Source of the DNA: Pantoea conspicua
Lineage (GTDB): Bacteria; Pseudomonadota; Gammaproteobacteria; Enterobacterales; Enterobacteriaceae
DNA length: 40,231 nucleotides
Assembly: GCF_002095315.1 (NCBI RefSeq)
Contig: NZ_MLFN01000039.1
Span: 1-40,231 of the forward strand
Direction of reading: 5' to 3'
The notes beneath the pieces were generated by a model. That model did not search any database. It was not told where the DNA came from and saw only the letters and a program-made list of their open reading frames with translations. How positions within the stretch are numbered: position 1 is the first letter of the stretch; every line of letters starts with the position of its first letter. Positions 10,008 through 17,510 of this stretch are shown here, piece by piece. A program made the translations under genes and the position numbers.

Positions 10008-10796
10008 ATGGGAAGACAGAAAGCAGTGATCAAAGCGCGTCGGGAAGCAAGACGAGTGCTTCGCAATGACTCCCGGAGTCATCGTCAGCGTGAAGAAGAA
10101 TCGGTCACTTCGCTGGTGCATATGGGTGGGCTGGACTCGATTGGTATGGCGCGCGATGTGCGTGACCGCGGACCGATTGAAGCCCGTAATGAAGCTCAGG
10201 CGCACTATCTCAACGCCATAGAAACGAAACAGCTGATCTTTGCCACCGGTGAAGCCGGTTGCGGCAAAACCTGGATCAGCGCTGCGAAAGCGGCAGAGGC
10301 CCTGATTCATAAGGATATTGACAGGATTATCGTTACGCGCCCGGTATTACAGGCCGATGAGGATCTGGGATTCCTTCCCGGCGATATCTCTGAAAAGTTC
10401 GCCCCTTATTTCCGACCGGTGTACGACATTCTGGTTAAACGGCTCGGCGCATCCTTTATGCAATATTGTCTGCGCCCGGAAATTGCCAAGGTCGAGATCG
10501 CTCCGTTCGCCTATATGCGCGGCCGGACCTTTGAAAATGCGGTTGTAATCCTGGATGAGGCGCAGAACGTCACCGCCGCCCAGATGAAAATGTTCCTGAC
10601 CCGACTGGGCGAAAACGTCACGGTCATAGTCAATGGTGATATTACCCAGTGCGACTTGCCCGCTGGGGTGCCTTCCGGTCTCGCAGACGCGCTGGCGCGT
10701 TTCGAAGAGGACGAGATGGTTGGCATCGTACGTTTCGGCAAAGAGGATTGTGTGCGTTCTGCGCTGTGTCAGCGCACCCTGCACGCGTATAGCTAG
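10008..10796 (+). CDS. phoH: phoH, PhoH-family ATP-binding protein
   Basis: Cytoplasmic P-loop ATPase of the PhoH family, 262 residues. Walker A is GEAGCGKT (81-88) and Walker B is VVILDEAQN (from 179). Sequence blocks such as QADEDLGFLPGD and MRGRTFENAVV are typical of enteric PhoH. In E. coli phoH belongs to the phosphate-starvation regulon; its cellular role is still poorly defined. The ATG at 10008 gives the expected N-terminus MGRQKAVIKARREA and follows AAGG. It lies downstream of efeB, as in E. coli, and has its own terminator. Confidence 0.94.
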   Translation: MGRQKAVIKARREARRVLRNDSRSHRQREEESVTSLVHMGGLDSIGMARDVRDRGPIEARNEAQAHYLNAIETKQLIFATGEAGCGKTWISAAKAAEALIHKDIDRIIVTRPVLQADEDLGFLPGDISEKFAPYFRPVYDILVKRLGASFMQYCLRPEIAKVEIAPFAYMRGRTFENAVVILDEAQNVTAAQMKMFLTRLGENVTVIVNGDITQCDLPAGVPSGLADALARFEEDEMVGIVRFGKEDCVRSALCQRTLHAYS

Positions 10797-10824
10797 CGTT
10801 TGATTGAGTAGAAGTGTAGCGCCC

Positions 10825-10849
10825 AAACCCGGCTTCGGCCGGGTTTTCT
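10825..10849 (+). terminator. Terminator of phoH
   Basis: AAACCCGGC (10825-10833) and GCCGGGTTT (10838-10846) form a perfect 9-bp stem closed by a TTCG tetraloop, followed by TCTT. It lies 28 bases after the phoH stop. Confidence 0.9.
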
Positions 10850-11162
10850 TATTTTAGTGGAGAGTAAATAATCGTTTAACAGCCAGTACTAATCCTCAGC
10901 GTTGCGATTATTTCTGCCTTTTACGGAAACAGGCGAAGAAAAAACTGCGGCAGCAACTGCAGCCCCTTTCACATCCCATCTGTTCATTTGTGATGTTAAC
11001 GAGGCTGACTCGCAACATTCAACTTGTTTAACTTGCTGATCTATATATTTATTTTCCATCTTAACCTGAAAATTCCTGTGCTAATGATGTAGAACAGCGT
11101 CTTTCCTTATCAGTTAGCTCAATTCCAAATAATCGAATCATGAGCTTTGCCTGTTAATGCGG
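10850..11162. other. AT-rich intergenic stretch with no gene seen
   Basis: No reading frame with a ribosome site, RNA gene or clear repeat was found. Base composition turns AT-rich here and stays so through the neighbouring pseudogene, marking the left edge of a region unlike its flanks. Confidence 0.5.
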
Positions 11163-12390
11163 TCAATTTATTCTCGCGGATTTAAGATGCGCAATGGTCC
11201 GCACGACCAAATAAGCAGCAAGTGCAGAAGTCATCAGACCTGAGACCATCAGTACCCTTTGTCCCGATGCATAAATAGTGGGTGAAAGTCCAAGCATCAC
11301 AGTCCCGGAGTATGAGACCACATAAGTTGCAGATAAAATCCATGCCATTCTTCTCTCTTTTTGCAGTATGAAAAGAAGGATTGTCGTCGATGCTGAAAGG
11401 ATTAAAATGAGTGAAGTTCTTGCGAGTGAAAGATAGCCATCAACATTCTGTGAACAGAAGTGATATATCGTATCGAAATCCAGGATGGTAAATAATTTCT
11501 TTTGGATAACAGTTAACAGGATAGACATGATTAGTAGAGCTAACGAAACCAGCCTGCTCAACGACTTTCTCAAAAAAATGAGGTACAAGCTAAGATATAT
11601 TGCTATAAGTGATACCGGTTGGACTGAGAACATCTGGTCATAAGATAAGTTTATTCCCATTACTAGTTTTTCAAAAATATTCAGATTAACAAAGTCAGGA
11701 TTCCATCGGGGGATTTCCATATGTAGCCTCATCGTATTGCCTGGCTCAATAATATGTAGAGAAGCGCCAGTGAAGTCGTGATAAGTGTCATGATAGAAAT
11801 ACGTCGAATTACCCCTTTACATGCCAAAGTAATAACTGATAACAAAATAATATTTACGACTACTATCTGTTCACTAAATGAAGAAAGAAAAATCATGAAC
11901 GGGATGCTAAACGTTTTTATATGCGATGAATTATTCGTTTTTATGCTTTTTAGCAGAGCGAACCCGGCTATTGATAGTGCAAAAGGCCATAGGTAGTTTA
12001 TCGAGCCTGTCATCCACAGAATGCCATCTTTTATAAAGTCTTTTTTTATGGTGGTGACAATAAAAAGCAAGAATAACAAGCTACTATAAATTAGCTCTTT
12101 TTTACTGCTGGAGCTAATGTAAGAAAATGAACAAACAGTAATGGCGATGAAAAATGAATTAAAAATAGCCAGGTTTGTTTGTGATTGATTAAAGTCAATA
12201 AAGCATACTCAATCGGAGTGCGAGAAGACCATACCTGATATCGCGTGATTAACCAGCTAAAAATATCTGAAGTATGAGCTTCCTTTGAGAACCAATCATC
12301 ATCTGAATAATGATGTATCCCCCTGACATTCAGATAAATAAACGCGGCAAAGAAAGCCACGAAAAATATAAAAATCAAATTGCGCTTCAT
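11163..12390 (-). pseudogene. Broken multi-pass membrane protein gene (DUF6056-like), two apparent frameshifts
   Basis: Three consecutive minus-strand frames read as one protein of about 408 residues. Part 1 starts at ATG 12390 (MKRNLIFIFF..., AAGGA upstream) with HHYSDDDWFSKEA and ends at 12091. Part 2 (from about 12100 to 11729) has the motif WMTGSINYLWP. Part 3 (from about 11765 to 11163) has EPGNTMRLH. The DDxxxS..., W-TGS-NYLWP and PGN-MR motifs recall DUF6056/glycosyltransferase-like membrane proteins with many membrane helices; this family call is from memory and moderate. Both joins need one extra base: at the A6 run 12098-12103, where A7 would give VKKELIYSS, and near 11743-11765. 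The function is unknown, possibly surface glycan related. AT-rich composition contrasts with its neighbours and suggests acquired DNA. Confidence 0.65.
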
Positions 12391-12908
12391 TTCATTTTCC
12401 TTTTTTAACCTAACCGTGAGGCCTATCTTCCCCCCCTGGCTGAACTGTACAAATCTACTATCGCGCTGCCCGGGCGCTACTGTATTGCATGCCACCTGGA
12501 AACACGCCAGGCGCTAATAAGTGGCCTAAGCAGCAACAATACGGACCTGTATCCTTTCGCCGGTAATTATGCACACTCCAAAGGGAATTGACAGGGTAGC
12601 AGCGAAGAAACGGCGCTCTTTCCTTATGCGAAAGCCGGCGATCAGAAAGATTTTTATAAGCAAGAACAGGCTCTAACGTTTATGACCTCAATGTCTGCTA
12701 TGCGTATGGTTCGAACCTTGTGTCTGACATCCTGCTCCTTAACCAAACAAGCAGTTTTTGACCGGGGAGTGCCATTCTGAAAGAGAGTTAACGCTTTGAG
12801 CTACTTCACATGCTTTGGTCAACATCATCGACAATTACCTTATTTTCTGGCTTGGCATATAAGGTTATTCAGATAACCGGACGACCAGGCTCGCTCTCTT
12901 TTCACGTG
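12391..12908. other. Unassigned DNA with a possible decayed plus-strand coding remnant
   Basis: No intact gene. A plus-strand frame is open from about 12409 to the TGA at 12591-12593 (including LPGRYCIACHLETRQALISG and NTDLYPFAGNYAHSKG). It continues after that stop for about 28 codons (TALFPYAKAGDQKDFYKQEQ), and a shifted frame then reads YDLNVCYAYGSNLVSDILLLN. The text looks protein-like but I recognise no family, and chance is possible. 12594-12908 otherwise shows nothing further. Confidence 0.3.
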
Positions 12909-13029
12909 ACGGGCTGCGCCCGTTGTCGAACCCCGGCGGGGTTTCTCACCCCCTCTCTGAATAGCGCATAAAAAAAAGCCTGAACTTTCGTTCAGGCTTT
13001 TCTTCAGAATGTGGCGGTGAGAGGGGGAT
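12909..13029. repeat. Direct repeat copy A, containing the tRNA-Ser 3' end and a terminator
   Basis: 121 bp identical to 13079-13199 except at 12932 and 12959 (119 of 121), with a 170-bp period. The right-hand 18 bases (13012-13029) equal the last 18 bases of the tRNA-Ser gene at 13182-13269. The unit also includes the complete terminator hairpin. The structure resembles the E. coli tyrT repeats, which carry the last 19 bases of tRNA-Tyr. Confidence 0.9.
12970..12998 (-). terminator. Duplicated terminator in repeat copy A
   Basis: Same 9-bp stem (AGCCTGAAC/GTTCAGGCT on the plus strand) with a four-base loop and A-run as the terminator at 13140-13168, displaced by exactly 170 bp. On the minus strand it ends in a U-tract, so it would stop read-through from the tRNA gene. 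Confidence 0.8.
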
Positions 13030-13078
13030 GAACTCGCTGTGCTCGCCCTGCGGGCAGCGTCGCAGGCTCCGCTGTTCA

Positions 13079-13199
13079 ACGGGCTGCGCCCGTTGTCGAA
13101 CGCCGGCGGGGTTTCTCACCCCCTCTCTAAATAGCGCATAAAAAAAAGCCTGAACTTTCGTTCAGGCTTTTCTTCAGAATGTGGCGGTGAGAGGGGGAT
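13079..13199. repeat. Direct repeat copy B, overlapping the 3' end of the tRNA-Ser gene
   Basis: Second copy of the 121-bp unit; see 12909-13029. Its right end, 13182-13199, is the authentic 3' end of the tRNA-Ser gene. The 49 bases between the copies (13030-13078) are GC-rich with no homology to the unit. Confidence 0.9.
13140..13168 (-). terminator. Terminator of the tRNA-Ser gene
   Basis: On the minus strand AGCCTGAAC-GAAA-GTTCAGGCT is followed by a run of T (the plus-strand A-run from 13140). It begins 13 bases after the tRNA 3' end. Confidence 0.9.
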
Positions 13200-13269
13200 T
13201 CGAACCCCCGATACGTTGCCGTATACACACTTTCCAGGCGTGCTCCTTCAGCCACTCGGACACCTCACC
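13182..13269 (-). tRNA. serX: tRNA-Ser (anticodon GGA)
   Basis: The 88-base gene reads GGTGAGGTGTCCGAGTGGCT at its 5' end, has the anticodon loop CTGGAAA with anticodon GGA, a long class II variable arm (GTGTGTATACGGCAACGTAT), the T-arm GGGGGTTCGAATCCCCC and an encoded GCCA end. Acceptor stem GGTGAGG pairs with the CTCACC side. It decodes UCC and UCU. The sequence is that of enteric serW/serX; the serX label follows the E. coli copy lying closest to phoH and is tentative. Confidence 0.97.
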
Positions 13270-13308
13270 ACATTTTTTCCATTGACCGCGCCGGGTCAAC
13301 GGGGCGCT

Positions 13309-13337
13309 ACTATAGGGAGTCGGCTGAAAAGGGTCAA
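13309..13337 (-). promoter_or_regulatory. Sigma-70 promoter of tRNA-Ser with GC-rich discriminator
   Basis: Minus strand: -35 TTGACC (13337-13332), 17-base spacer, -10 TATAGT (13314-13309), then the GC-rich AGCGCCCC typical of stringently controlled stable-RNA promoters. The tRNA 5' end lies 39 bases past the -10 box. Confidence 0.85.
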
Positions 13338-13512
13338 GCACTATTTTTCTCTTTTGTTCTATTCGCTTAACCTCTGAACGAATCGATTTAGCCTTATTCG
13401 CTGCACCGGTTTTGCCATCAAACTGAAATGCCGGTGACGCAAAAATATCGCCCGATCGTCGCAAAATTACCGTCTGAAATCATTGGTATTTTTTGCTTAC
13501 AAGGATCGATTA

Positions 13513-14108
13513 ATGAAAAAGCTTCGTCTGTTTACCCTTTCTCTGCTCACCACCATGATCGCCACGTCAGCCGTAGCGGATTCAGACGTTGTTTTACCGC
13601 GCGGCGCAGGGGATATCAGCTAACACAGCGGGGTTCATCGACTGAGCGGTGATCAGACAGAGGCGTCAAAGCCTCATTCCGCAATACCACAGCGAAAAAG
13701 GTCCTCCTGCTGATTGGCGTCGGGATGGGTGACTCTGAAATTACTGTGGCGCGTAACCTGGCAGAAGGGGCTGGCGGCTTCTTTAAAGGCATTGATGCGC
13801 TGCCGCTGACCGGCCAGTACACCCACTATTCGTTAGATAAGAAAACCCATAAACCTAACGACGTCACCGACCCTGTCGCTTCAGCCACCGCCTTGGCGAC
13901 CGGCACCAAAGCGCCGGACCTGATGCTGGCGCTGAACACCAAAGACGGCGCGGTGATGACCATCAGCTATGGCAATTCAGAAGAGAATTCGCAGAAGCCT
14001 GCCGGTTCACAACTGCGTATTGCGGCGTAGGGGCCTCATGCCGGTAACGTGGTGGGACTGACCGATCAAACCGATCTGTTCTTTACCTCAGGCAATGCGA
14101 TGGGTTGA
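13513..14108 (+). pseudogene. phoA: phoA relic (alkaline phosphatase) with large internal deletion
   Basis: Remains of periplasmic alkaline phosphatase. From ATG 13513 (AAGGA upstream) a signal peptide MKKLRLFTLSLLTTM is recognisable, followed by an in-frame TAA and a frameshift near 13670. Then come [41 protein letters not shown] and [16 protein letters not shown]. The text jumps straight to the C-terminal block [19 protein letters not shown] and SQLRIAA, then a TAG where PhoA has Tyr, then VVGLTDQTDLFFTSG. Roughly 280-300 residues are missing, with the junction near 13904-13912 at ACCAAAGC, a likely microhomology. Active-site residues are also lost: the metal ligand Asp51 of DGMGDSE is Val, and the Asp-Ser nucleophile site is Asp-Pro. 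This is a true, old pseudogene. Confidence 0.93.
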
Positions 14109-14134
14109 AGCTGCCCGGCCAGTAAAACCGGGTT

Positions 14135-14154
14135 GGGGTGGTGGAAACCACCCC
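14135..14154. terminator. Hairpin between the phoA relic and msrA
   Basis: GGGGTGGT (14135-14142) pairs perfectly with ACCACCCC (14147-14154) around a GGAA loop. It lies 12 bases past the msrA stop on the minus strand. There is no good U-tract on either side, so intrinsic termination is uncertain. Confidence 0.45.
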
Positions 14155-14166
14155 GTAGCTGAAAAG

Positions 14167-14700
14167 CTAGTTCTTCACCTTATTGGCAAAGCTCTTGCGC
14201 AGTTTTTGCAATTTTGGCGGGATCACTGCCAGGCAGTAACCGTTACGCTGACCGGCACCGTCCCAGTAATCCTGGTGATAGGCTTCAGCCGGATACCACT
14301 CTTTCAGCGGCTCGATGGTGGTCACCACCGGCACATCGTGATCGGCCTGCGCGCGTTCAATCGCCGCACGGGCTTCCGCTTCCTGTTCTGCATTGGCCGG
14401 GAAAATCGCTGAGCGATACTGGGTACCAATGTCATTGCCCTGACGATTAAGCTGCGTCGGGTCGTGGGTCACAAAGCTGATATCCAGTAAATCACCGTAG
14501 CTGACTTTTTCCGGATCAAAGCCGATGCGGATCGCTTCAGCGTGACCGGTGGCACCGCTGCAGACCTGCTCGTAGGTTGGATTTGGCCGGGCACCGCCGG
14601 TATAACCGCTCTCTACCGACTCCACGCCGATCACATCCTTAAATACCGCTTCGGTGCACCAGAAACAGCCACCCGCGATCACTGCATATTCGATTGCCAT
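14167..14700 (-). CDS. msrA: msrA, peptide methionine-S-sulfoxide reductase
   Basis: Repairs oxidised methionine (S-sulfoxide) in proteins, using thioredoxin. The 177-residue product starts with the family motif GGCFWCTE, in which Cys12 is the catalytic residue. It also has SGYTGG, TGHAEAI, DPTQLNRQGNDIGTQYRS and a late Cys in NGYCLAV as a possible resolving residue. It is the short form, without the N-terminal extension of the 212-residue E. coli MsrA. AGGAG lies 9 bases before the ATG. The flavin reductase gene ends 59 bases upstream on the same strand, so the pair may be cotranscribed. Confidence 0.95.
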   Translation of the reverse strand: MAIEYAVIAGGCFWCTEAVFKDVIGVESVESGYTGGARPNPTYEQVCSGATGHAEAIRIGFDPEKVSYGDLLDISFVTHDPTQLNRQGNDIGTQYRSAIFPANAEQEAEARAAIERAQADHDVPVVTTIEPLKEWYPAEAYHQDYWDGAGQRNGYCLAVIPPKLQKLRKSFANKVKN

Positions 14701-14759
14701 AATGAATTACTCCTGTCAGGTCGAAAGAGGAGAATGGGGACGAGAGCATCCGCTTTCAA

Positions 14760-15326
14760 CTAAATCAGCATTTCCGGTTTAAAATCTTTGCTTTTATCCA
14801 GCAGCTTATCGCTCATCACGCTGAAGCGGCCTTCGCCGGTGTAGTGCAGGGTGGTGGGGTATTCGGGCTGTTCGGCGACGTGCGCTTTAACAATCTCAAA
14901 AATAAACAGATTGTAGTTATCGACCATCGAGTCGTCATACAGCTGGCATTCGAAGCTGGCAAAGCATTCGGCAATCATCGGTGCGCGGACCACCTGCGCC
15001 GGCTCAGCCGTCAGGCCAAAGGCATCGAACTTATCCAGCTGGTCACCGTGGCTGTTACCGATCGCTACCACTTGATCAATCAGCGAGGCCGAAGGCACAT
15101 TGAGCACGCACTGACCGCTGTTGCGAATCAGCTCATGGCTGTAGTTCATGCCGGCAATCATGCAGCCGACCAGTGACGGGGAAAATTCAAGCACGGTGTG
15201 CCAGCCGAGGGTCATGATGTCGTGCTGATCCTCAAACTGCGAGCTGAGCAGCAGGACCGGACCCGGCTCAAGATATTTACGCGCTTTGCTGACCGGAAAA
15301 GCATATTTGTGCATGCGTTGACTCAT
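14760..15326 (-). CDS. Flavin reductase family protein (FMN-binding split-barrel)
   Basis: 188 residues from the ATG at 15326, chosen because AGGGAG lies 7 bases upstream; the longer frame from 15356 lacks such a site. Blocks such as ARKYLEPGPVLLLSS, HDIMTLGWHTVLEFSPSLVG and SGQCVLNVPSASL are typical of the DIM6/NTAB flavin reductase-like family, which bind FMN and reduce flavin with NAD(P)H or support oxygenases. The actual substrate cannot be read from the sequence. It lies upstream of msrA on the same strand, which hints at a redox-repair role, but that is inference. Confidence 0.85.
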   Translation of the reverse strand: MSQRMHKYAFPVSKARKYLEPGPVLLLSSQFEDQHDIMTLGWHTVLEFSPSLVGCMIAGMNYSHELIRNSGQCVLNVPSASLIDQVVAIGNSHGDQLDKFDAFGLTAEPAQVVRAPMIAECFASFECQLYDDSMVDNYNLFIFEIVKAHVAEQPEYPTTLHYTGEGRFSVMSDKLLDKSKDFKPEMLI

Positions 15327-15410
15327 GGCGGAACTCCCTGAACGGAATGGTGCCACTAAGTGTACAGCACCACGCCGACGCAGCGGTGGGGCCAGCCCGC
15401 AGAATCAGGA

Positions 15411-15433
15411 AAAGCCGGGCTGTGACGCCCGGC
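15411..15433 (-). terminator. Leftward terminator between pmrB and the flavin reductase gene
   Basis: GCCGGGC (15414-15420) pairs with GCCCGGC (15427-15433), with a six-base loop. On the minus strand it is followed by TTTTCC. It could end the eptA-pmrA-pmrB transcript, which would then run antisense across the small gene at 15644-15763. Confidence 0.55.
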
Positions 15434-15435
15434 AA

Positions 15436-15449
15436 CTTAACAGGTTAAG
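15436..15449. other. Perfect inverted repeat CTTAAC-AG-GTTAAG
   Basis: A 14-bp dyad with 6-bp arms. The arms resemble PmrA half-sites (CTTAA-) but face each other instead of repeating directly with 11-bp periodicity, so it is not a standard PmrA box. The protein that might bind it is unknown. Confidence 0.35.
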
Positions 15450-15585
15450 GACGTTCTGCGTAACTGCAGAAAGGCCCCGGACCACCGTGTGAATAGCAGA
15501 GCGATATCGAAACGCGTTGAGGCCTCAGAGATGGGGGTGAGAAGCGGGTGGGTATTTGCCAGCTATTTCTCGTTGAGCGGGCGAG

Positions 15586-15602
15586 CCTAAGGTTTCCTTA
15601 AT
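15586..15602 (+). promoter_or_regulatory. PmrA box upstream of the small membrane-peptide gene
   Basis: CCTAAG-N5-CTTAAT matches the PmrA (BasR) direct-repeat consensus, YTTAAK-N5-YTTAAK, at 11 of 12 positions with exact 5-base spacing. A possible -10 GATACT lies at 15613-15618. The ATG of the 39-codon ORF is 42 bases past the box. The sequence match is direct; regulation is inferred. Confidence 0.7.
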
Positions 15603-15643
15603 CTGCCGCGAGGATACTCCGGGAACAACATGAGGAGAATGCC

Positions 15644-15763
15644 ATGAAATCTGCGTCTACTGCGGTAATCGCTGCACCTGCCCGACCCGTCAGTGAATAT
15701 GCGGCCGTGCTGATCGCCGCCGCAACCGTGATCCTGTTTCTGGCGGCATGGTTCAGCGCCTGA
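15644..15763 (+). CDS. Small membrane peptide, 39 residues, predicted PmrA-regulated
   Basis: ATG at 15644 follows AGGAG by 6 bases. The peptide has a short basic, Pro-containing N-terminal part (MKSASTAVIAAPARPVSEY) and one membrane helix (about residues 20-37, AAVLIAAATVILFLAAWF). It ends 11 bases before the stop of the convergent pmrB and lies 42 bases after a PmrA box. I know no named family for it. By size, topology and predicted control it resembles PmrR of Salmonella, a 29-30-residue PmrA-induced inner-membrane peptide that inhibits the lipid A kinase LpxT; sequence similarity is slight, mainly a WF near the end. A function in lipid A or PmrB control is inference. Confidence 0.65.
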   Translation: MKSASTAVIAAPARPVSEYAAVLIAAATVILFLAAWFSA

Positions 15764-15774
15764 GGCGTCTGCCA

Positions 15775-16833
15775 TCAGAATTTAATCACCGCCCGACAGC
15801 CGCTGCGGTCGCGGCGGTTTTCCAAAAAGAACTGAAAGCGATGCAGCTGCACAATGCGGCTGACAATGCTTAACCCCAGTCCAATCCCTCCGTAACGACT
15901 GTCCATCCGGATAAAGGCTTTACTCAACTCACCGCTTTTACTTTCATCAATTCCCGGACCTTCGTCTTCCACGCTCAGGGTAGGCTGTGCGCCTGACACC
16001 AGCCGCAGGGTAATCGCGCTCTCTTTGGGGCTGTACCGATGGGCGTTCTCGACCAGATTACGCAGCAACATTTTCAGCAACGTCGCGTCCCCGCGCACAA
16101 ACAGCTCCTCTGGCAGATCGAGCGTCAGCATCTGCTGGTGTGCATCCAGCATGGTGCTCAGCTCCGCTTCCATCGGCAATATCACATCTTCAATCAGCGC
16201 CACATTCTGATAGGTGCCGGAGGTAAAAGATTGCCCGGCGCGCGCCAGCTGCAACAGCTGCGACACGCTGTGCGTCATCTGATCGAGCCGCTGGAGTAGC
16301 GGCTGTACGTGGGCTTCGCCGTTGCGTTCAATCAGTTCCAGATGCAGCCGCAATCCCGCCAGCGGCGTGCGCAGCTCGTGCGCTACATCGGCGGTAAACA
16401 ACCGTTCGCGCTCCAGACTGTTATTCAGCCGCGCCACCAGCTGGTTGATCGCCTGGGTCACTGCATCAATCTCATGCACCGAGCTCTGGCAGGCGATCGG
16501 GTCCAGATTCTCTTCGCTGCGGTTCTCCAGTTCACGCTGCAGTTGATACAGCGGTCGGGTGATCCATTTCACCGCCTGATAGCAGAGCAGCAACGTTAGC
16601 GTAATCATCACCAGACTCGGCACCGCCAGGCTGGCGACCGCTTCATGCACCTCTCTTTCGACGTGACGATCCATGTTGCGCTTCTGCAACTGCGCTTCCA
16701 CCAGAAACTGAATTTGTTCCTTACTCTCATGCCAAAGCCAGACAACGCTGATCACCTGGAACACCAGCAGAATCAGGCCAATGGTCAGGATCAGGCGAAA
16801 GCGCATACTGCGATGGTCAATCCGGGATGTCAT
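15775..16833 (-). CDS. pmrB: pmrB (basS), sensor histidine kinase for Fe(III)/polymyxin response
   Basis: Inner-membrane sensor kinase, 352 residues (E. coli BasS 363). Two membrane helices (about 12-34 and 70-87) flank a short periplasmic loop with an ExxE iron-sensing motif (EVHE, 61-64). HAMP follows, then the dimerisation/phosphoacceptor box [15 protein letters not shown] with His152, the N box [19 protein letters not shown] and [20 protein letters not shown] and [14 protein letters not shown] match BasS closely. It phosphorylates PmrA in response to ferric iron or acid. The start overlaps the pmrA stop by ATGA, indicating translational coupling. Confidence 0.94.
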   Translation of the reverse strand: MTSRIDHRSMRFRLILTIGLILLVFQVISVVWLWHESKEQIQFLVEAQLQKRNMDRHVEREVHEAVASLAVPSLVMITLTLLLCYQAVKWITRPLYQLQRELENRSEENLDPIACQSSVHEIDAVTQAINQLVARLNNSLERERLFTADVAHELRTPLAGLRLHLELIERNGEAHVQPLLQRLDQMTHSVSQLLQLARAGQSFTSGTYQNVALIEDVILPMEAELSTMLDAHQQMLTLDLPEELFVRGDATLLKMLLRNLVENAHRYSPKESAITLRLVSGAQPTLSVEDEGPGIDESKSGELSKAFIRMDSRYGGIGLGLSIVSRIVQLHRFQFFLENRRDRSGCRAVIKF

Positions 16834-17510
16834 GGTGCCTCACGCATCACGTCAGTTGTCACCAGCGCATAGCCAAAACCGCGCACCGTGCGGATTGCGC
16901 TTTTGCCGATTTTGTCACGCAGATTATGAATGTGAACTTCCAGCGTATTGGTAGACGGCTCGGTTTCCCAGTTATAGATATCCTGATAGAGGATTTCGCG
17001 GTGGACCGGGTTGCCTGCCTTCAGCATCAGGCGGGAGAGAATGGCATACTCTTTGGGCGTCAGATCCAGCAGCGTTCCGGCGAGAGAGATCTGGCGATGC
17101 GTCATGTCCAGCGCCAGCGCGCCAACCATCAGATGGCTGTCGCCCTGATTGACATGACGGCGGATCAGGGCACGAATGCGCGCCAGCAGCTCCTCCAGCG
17201 AAAACGGCTTAATCAGATAATCATCGGCACCGGCATCCAGCCCGGCGATACGTTCGCTGATGGTGTCACGCGCGGTGAGAATCAGTACCGGCGTCATCTT
17301 CTTCTGTCGGCGCAGACGCAGCAGAAAATGCAGCCCATCTTCATCCGGTAAACCGAGATCCAGCACCACCAGACTGTAAAGGCCGCTGGCAAAGTGTGCT
17401 TCAGCATCCCGCACGGTGGTGACGCCATCACAGACGTAACCTTCACCCTCCAGCGCCAGTATCAGTCCCTGCAACAGCAAAGAATCATCTTCTACGATCA
17501 GAATTTTCAT
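16830..17510 (-). CDS. pmrA: pmrA (basR), OmpR-family response regulator
   Basis: DNA-binding regulator, 226 residues (E. coli BasR 222). The receiver domain (MKILIVEDD..., phosphoacceptor Asp51 in [12 protein letters not shown], Lys in [11 protein letters not shown]) is followed by an OmpR-type winged helix ([40 protein letters not shown]). When phosphorylated it binds CTTAAG-type direct repeats and induces lipid A modification genes. ATG 17510 is chosen because it gives the usual MKILIVEDD and overlaps the eptA stop (ATGA); the frame extends to 17528 without benefit. Confidence 0.95.
   Translation of the reverse strand: MKILIVEDDSLLLQGLILALEGEGYVCDGVTTVRDAEAHFASGLYSLVVLDLGLPDEDGLHFLLRLRRQKKMTPVLILTARDTISERIAGLDAGADDYLIKPFSLEELLARIRALIRRHVNQGDSHLMVGALALDMTHRQISLAGTLLDLTPKEYAILSRLMLKAGNPVHREILYQDIYNWETEPSTNTLEVHIHNLRDKIGKSAIRTVRGFGYALVTTDVMREAP

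Noticed and set aside
12840..13079. Minus-strand 79-codon ORF
   Set aside because: Made mostly of the 121-bp repeat and its terminator hairpin; no coding character.
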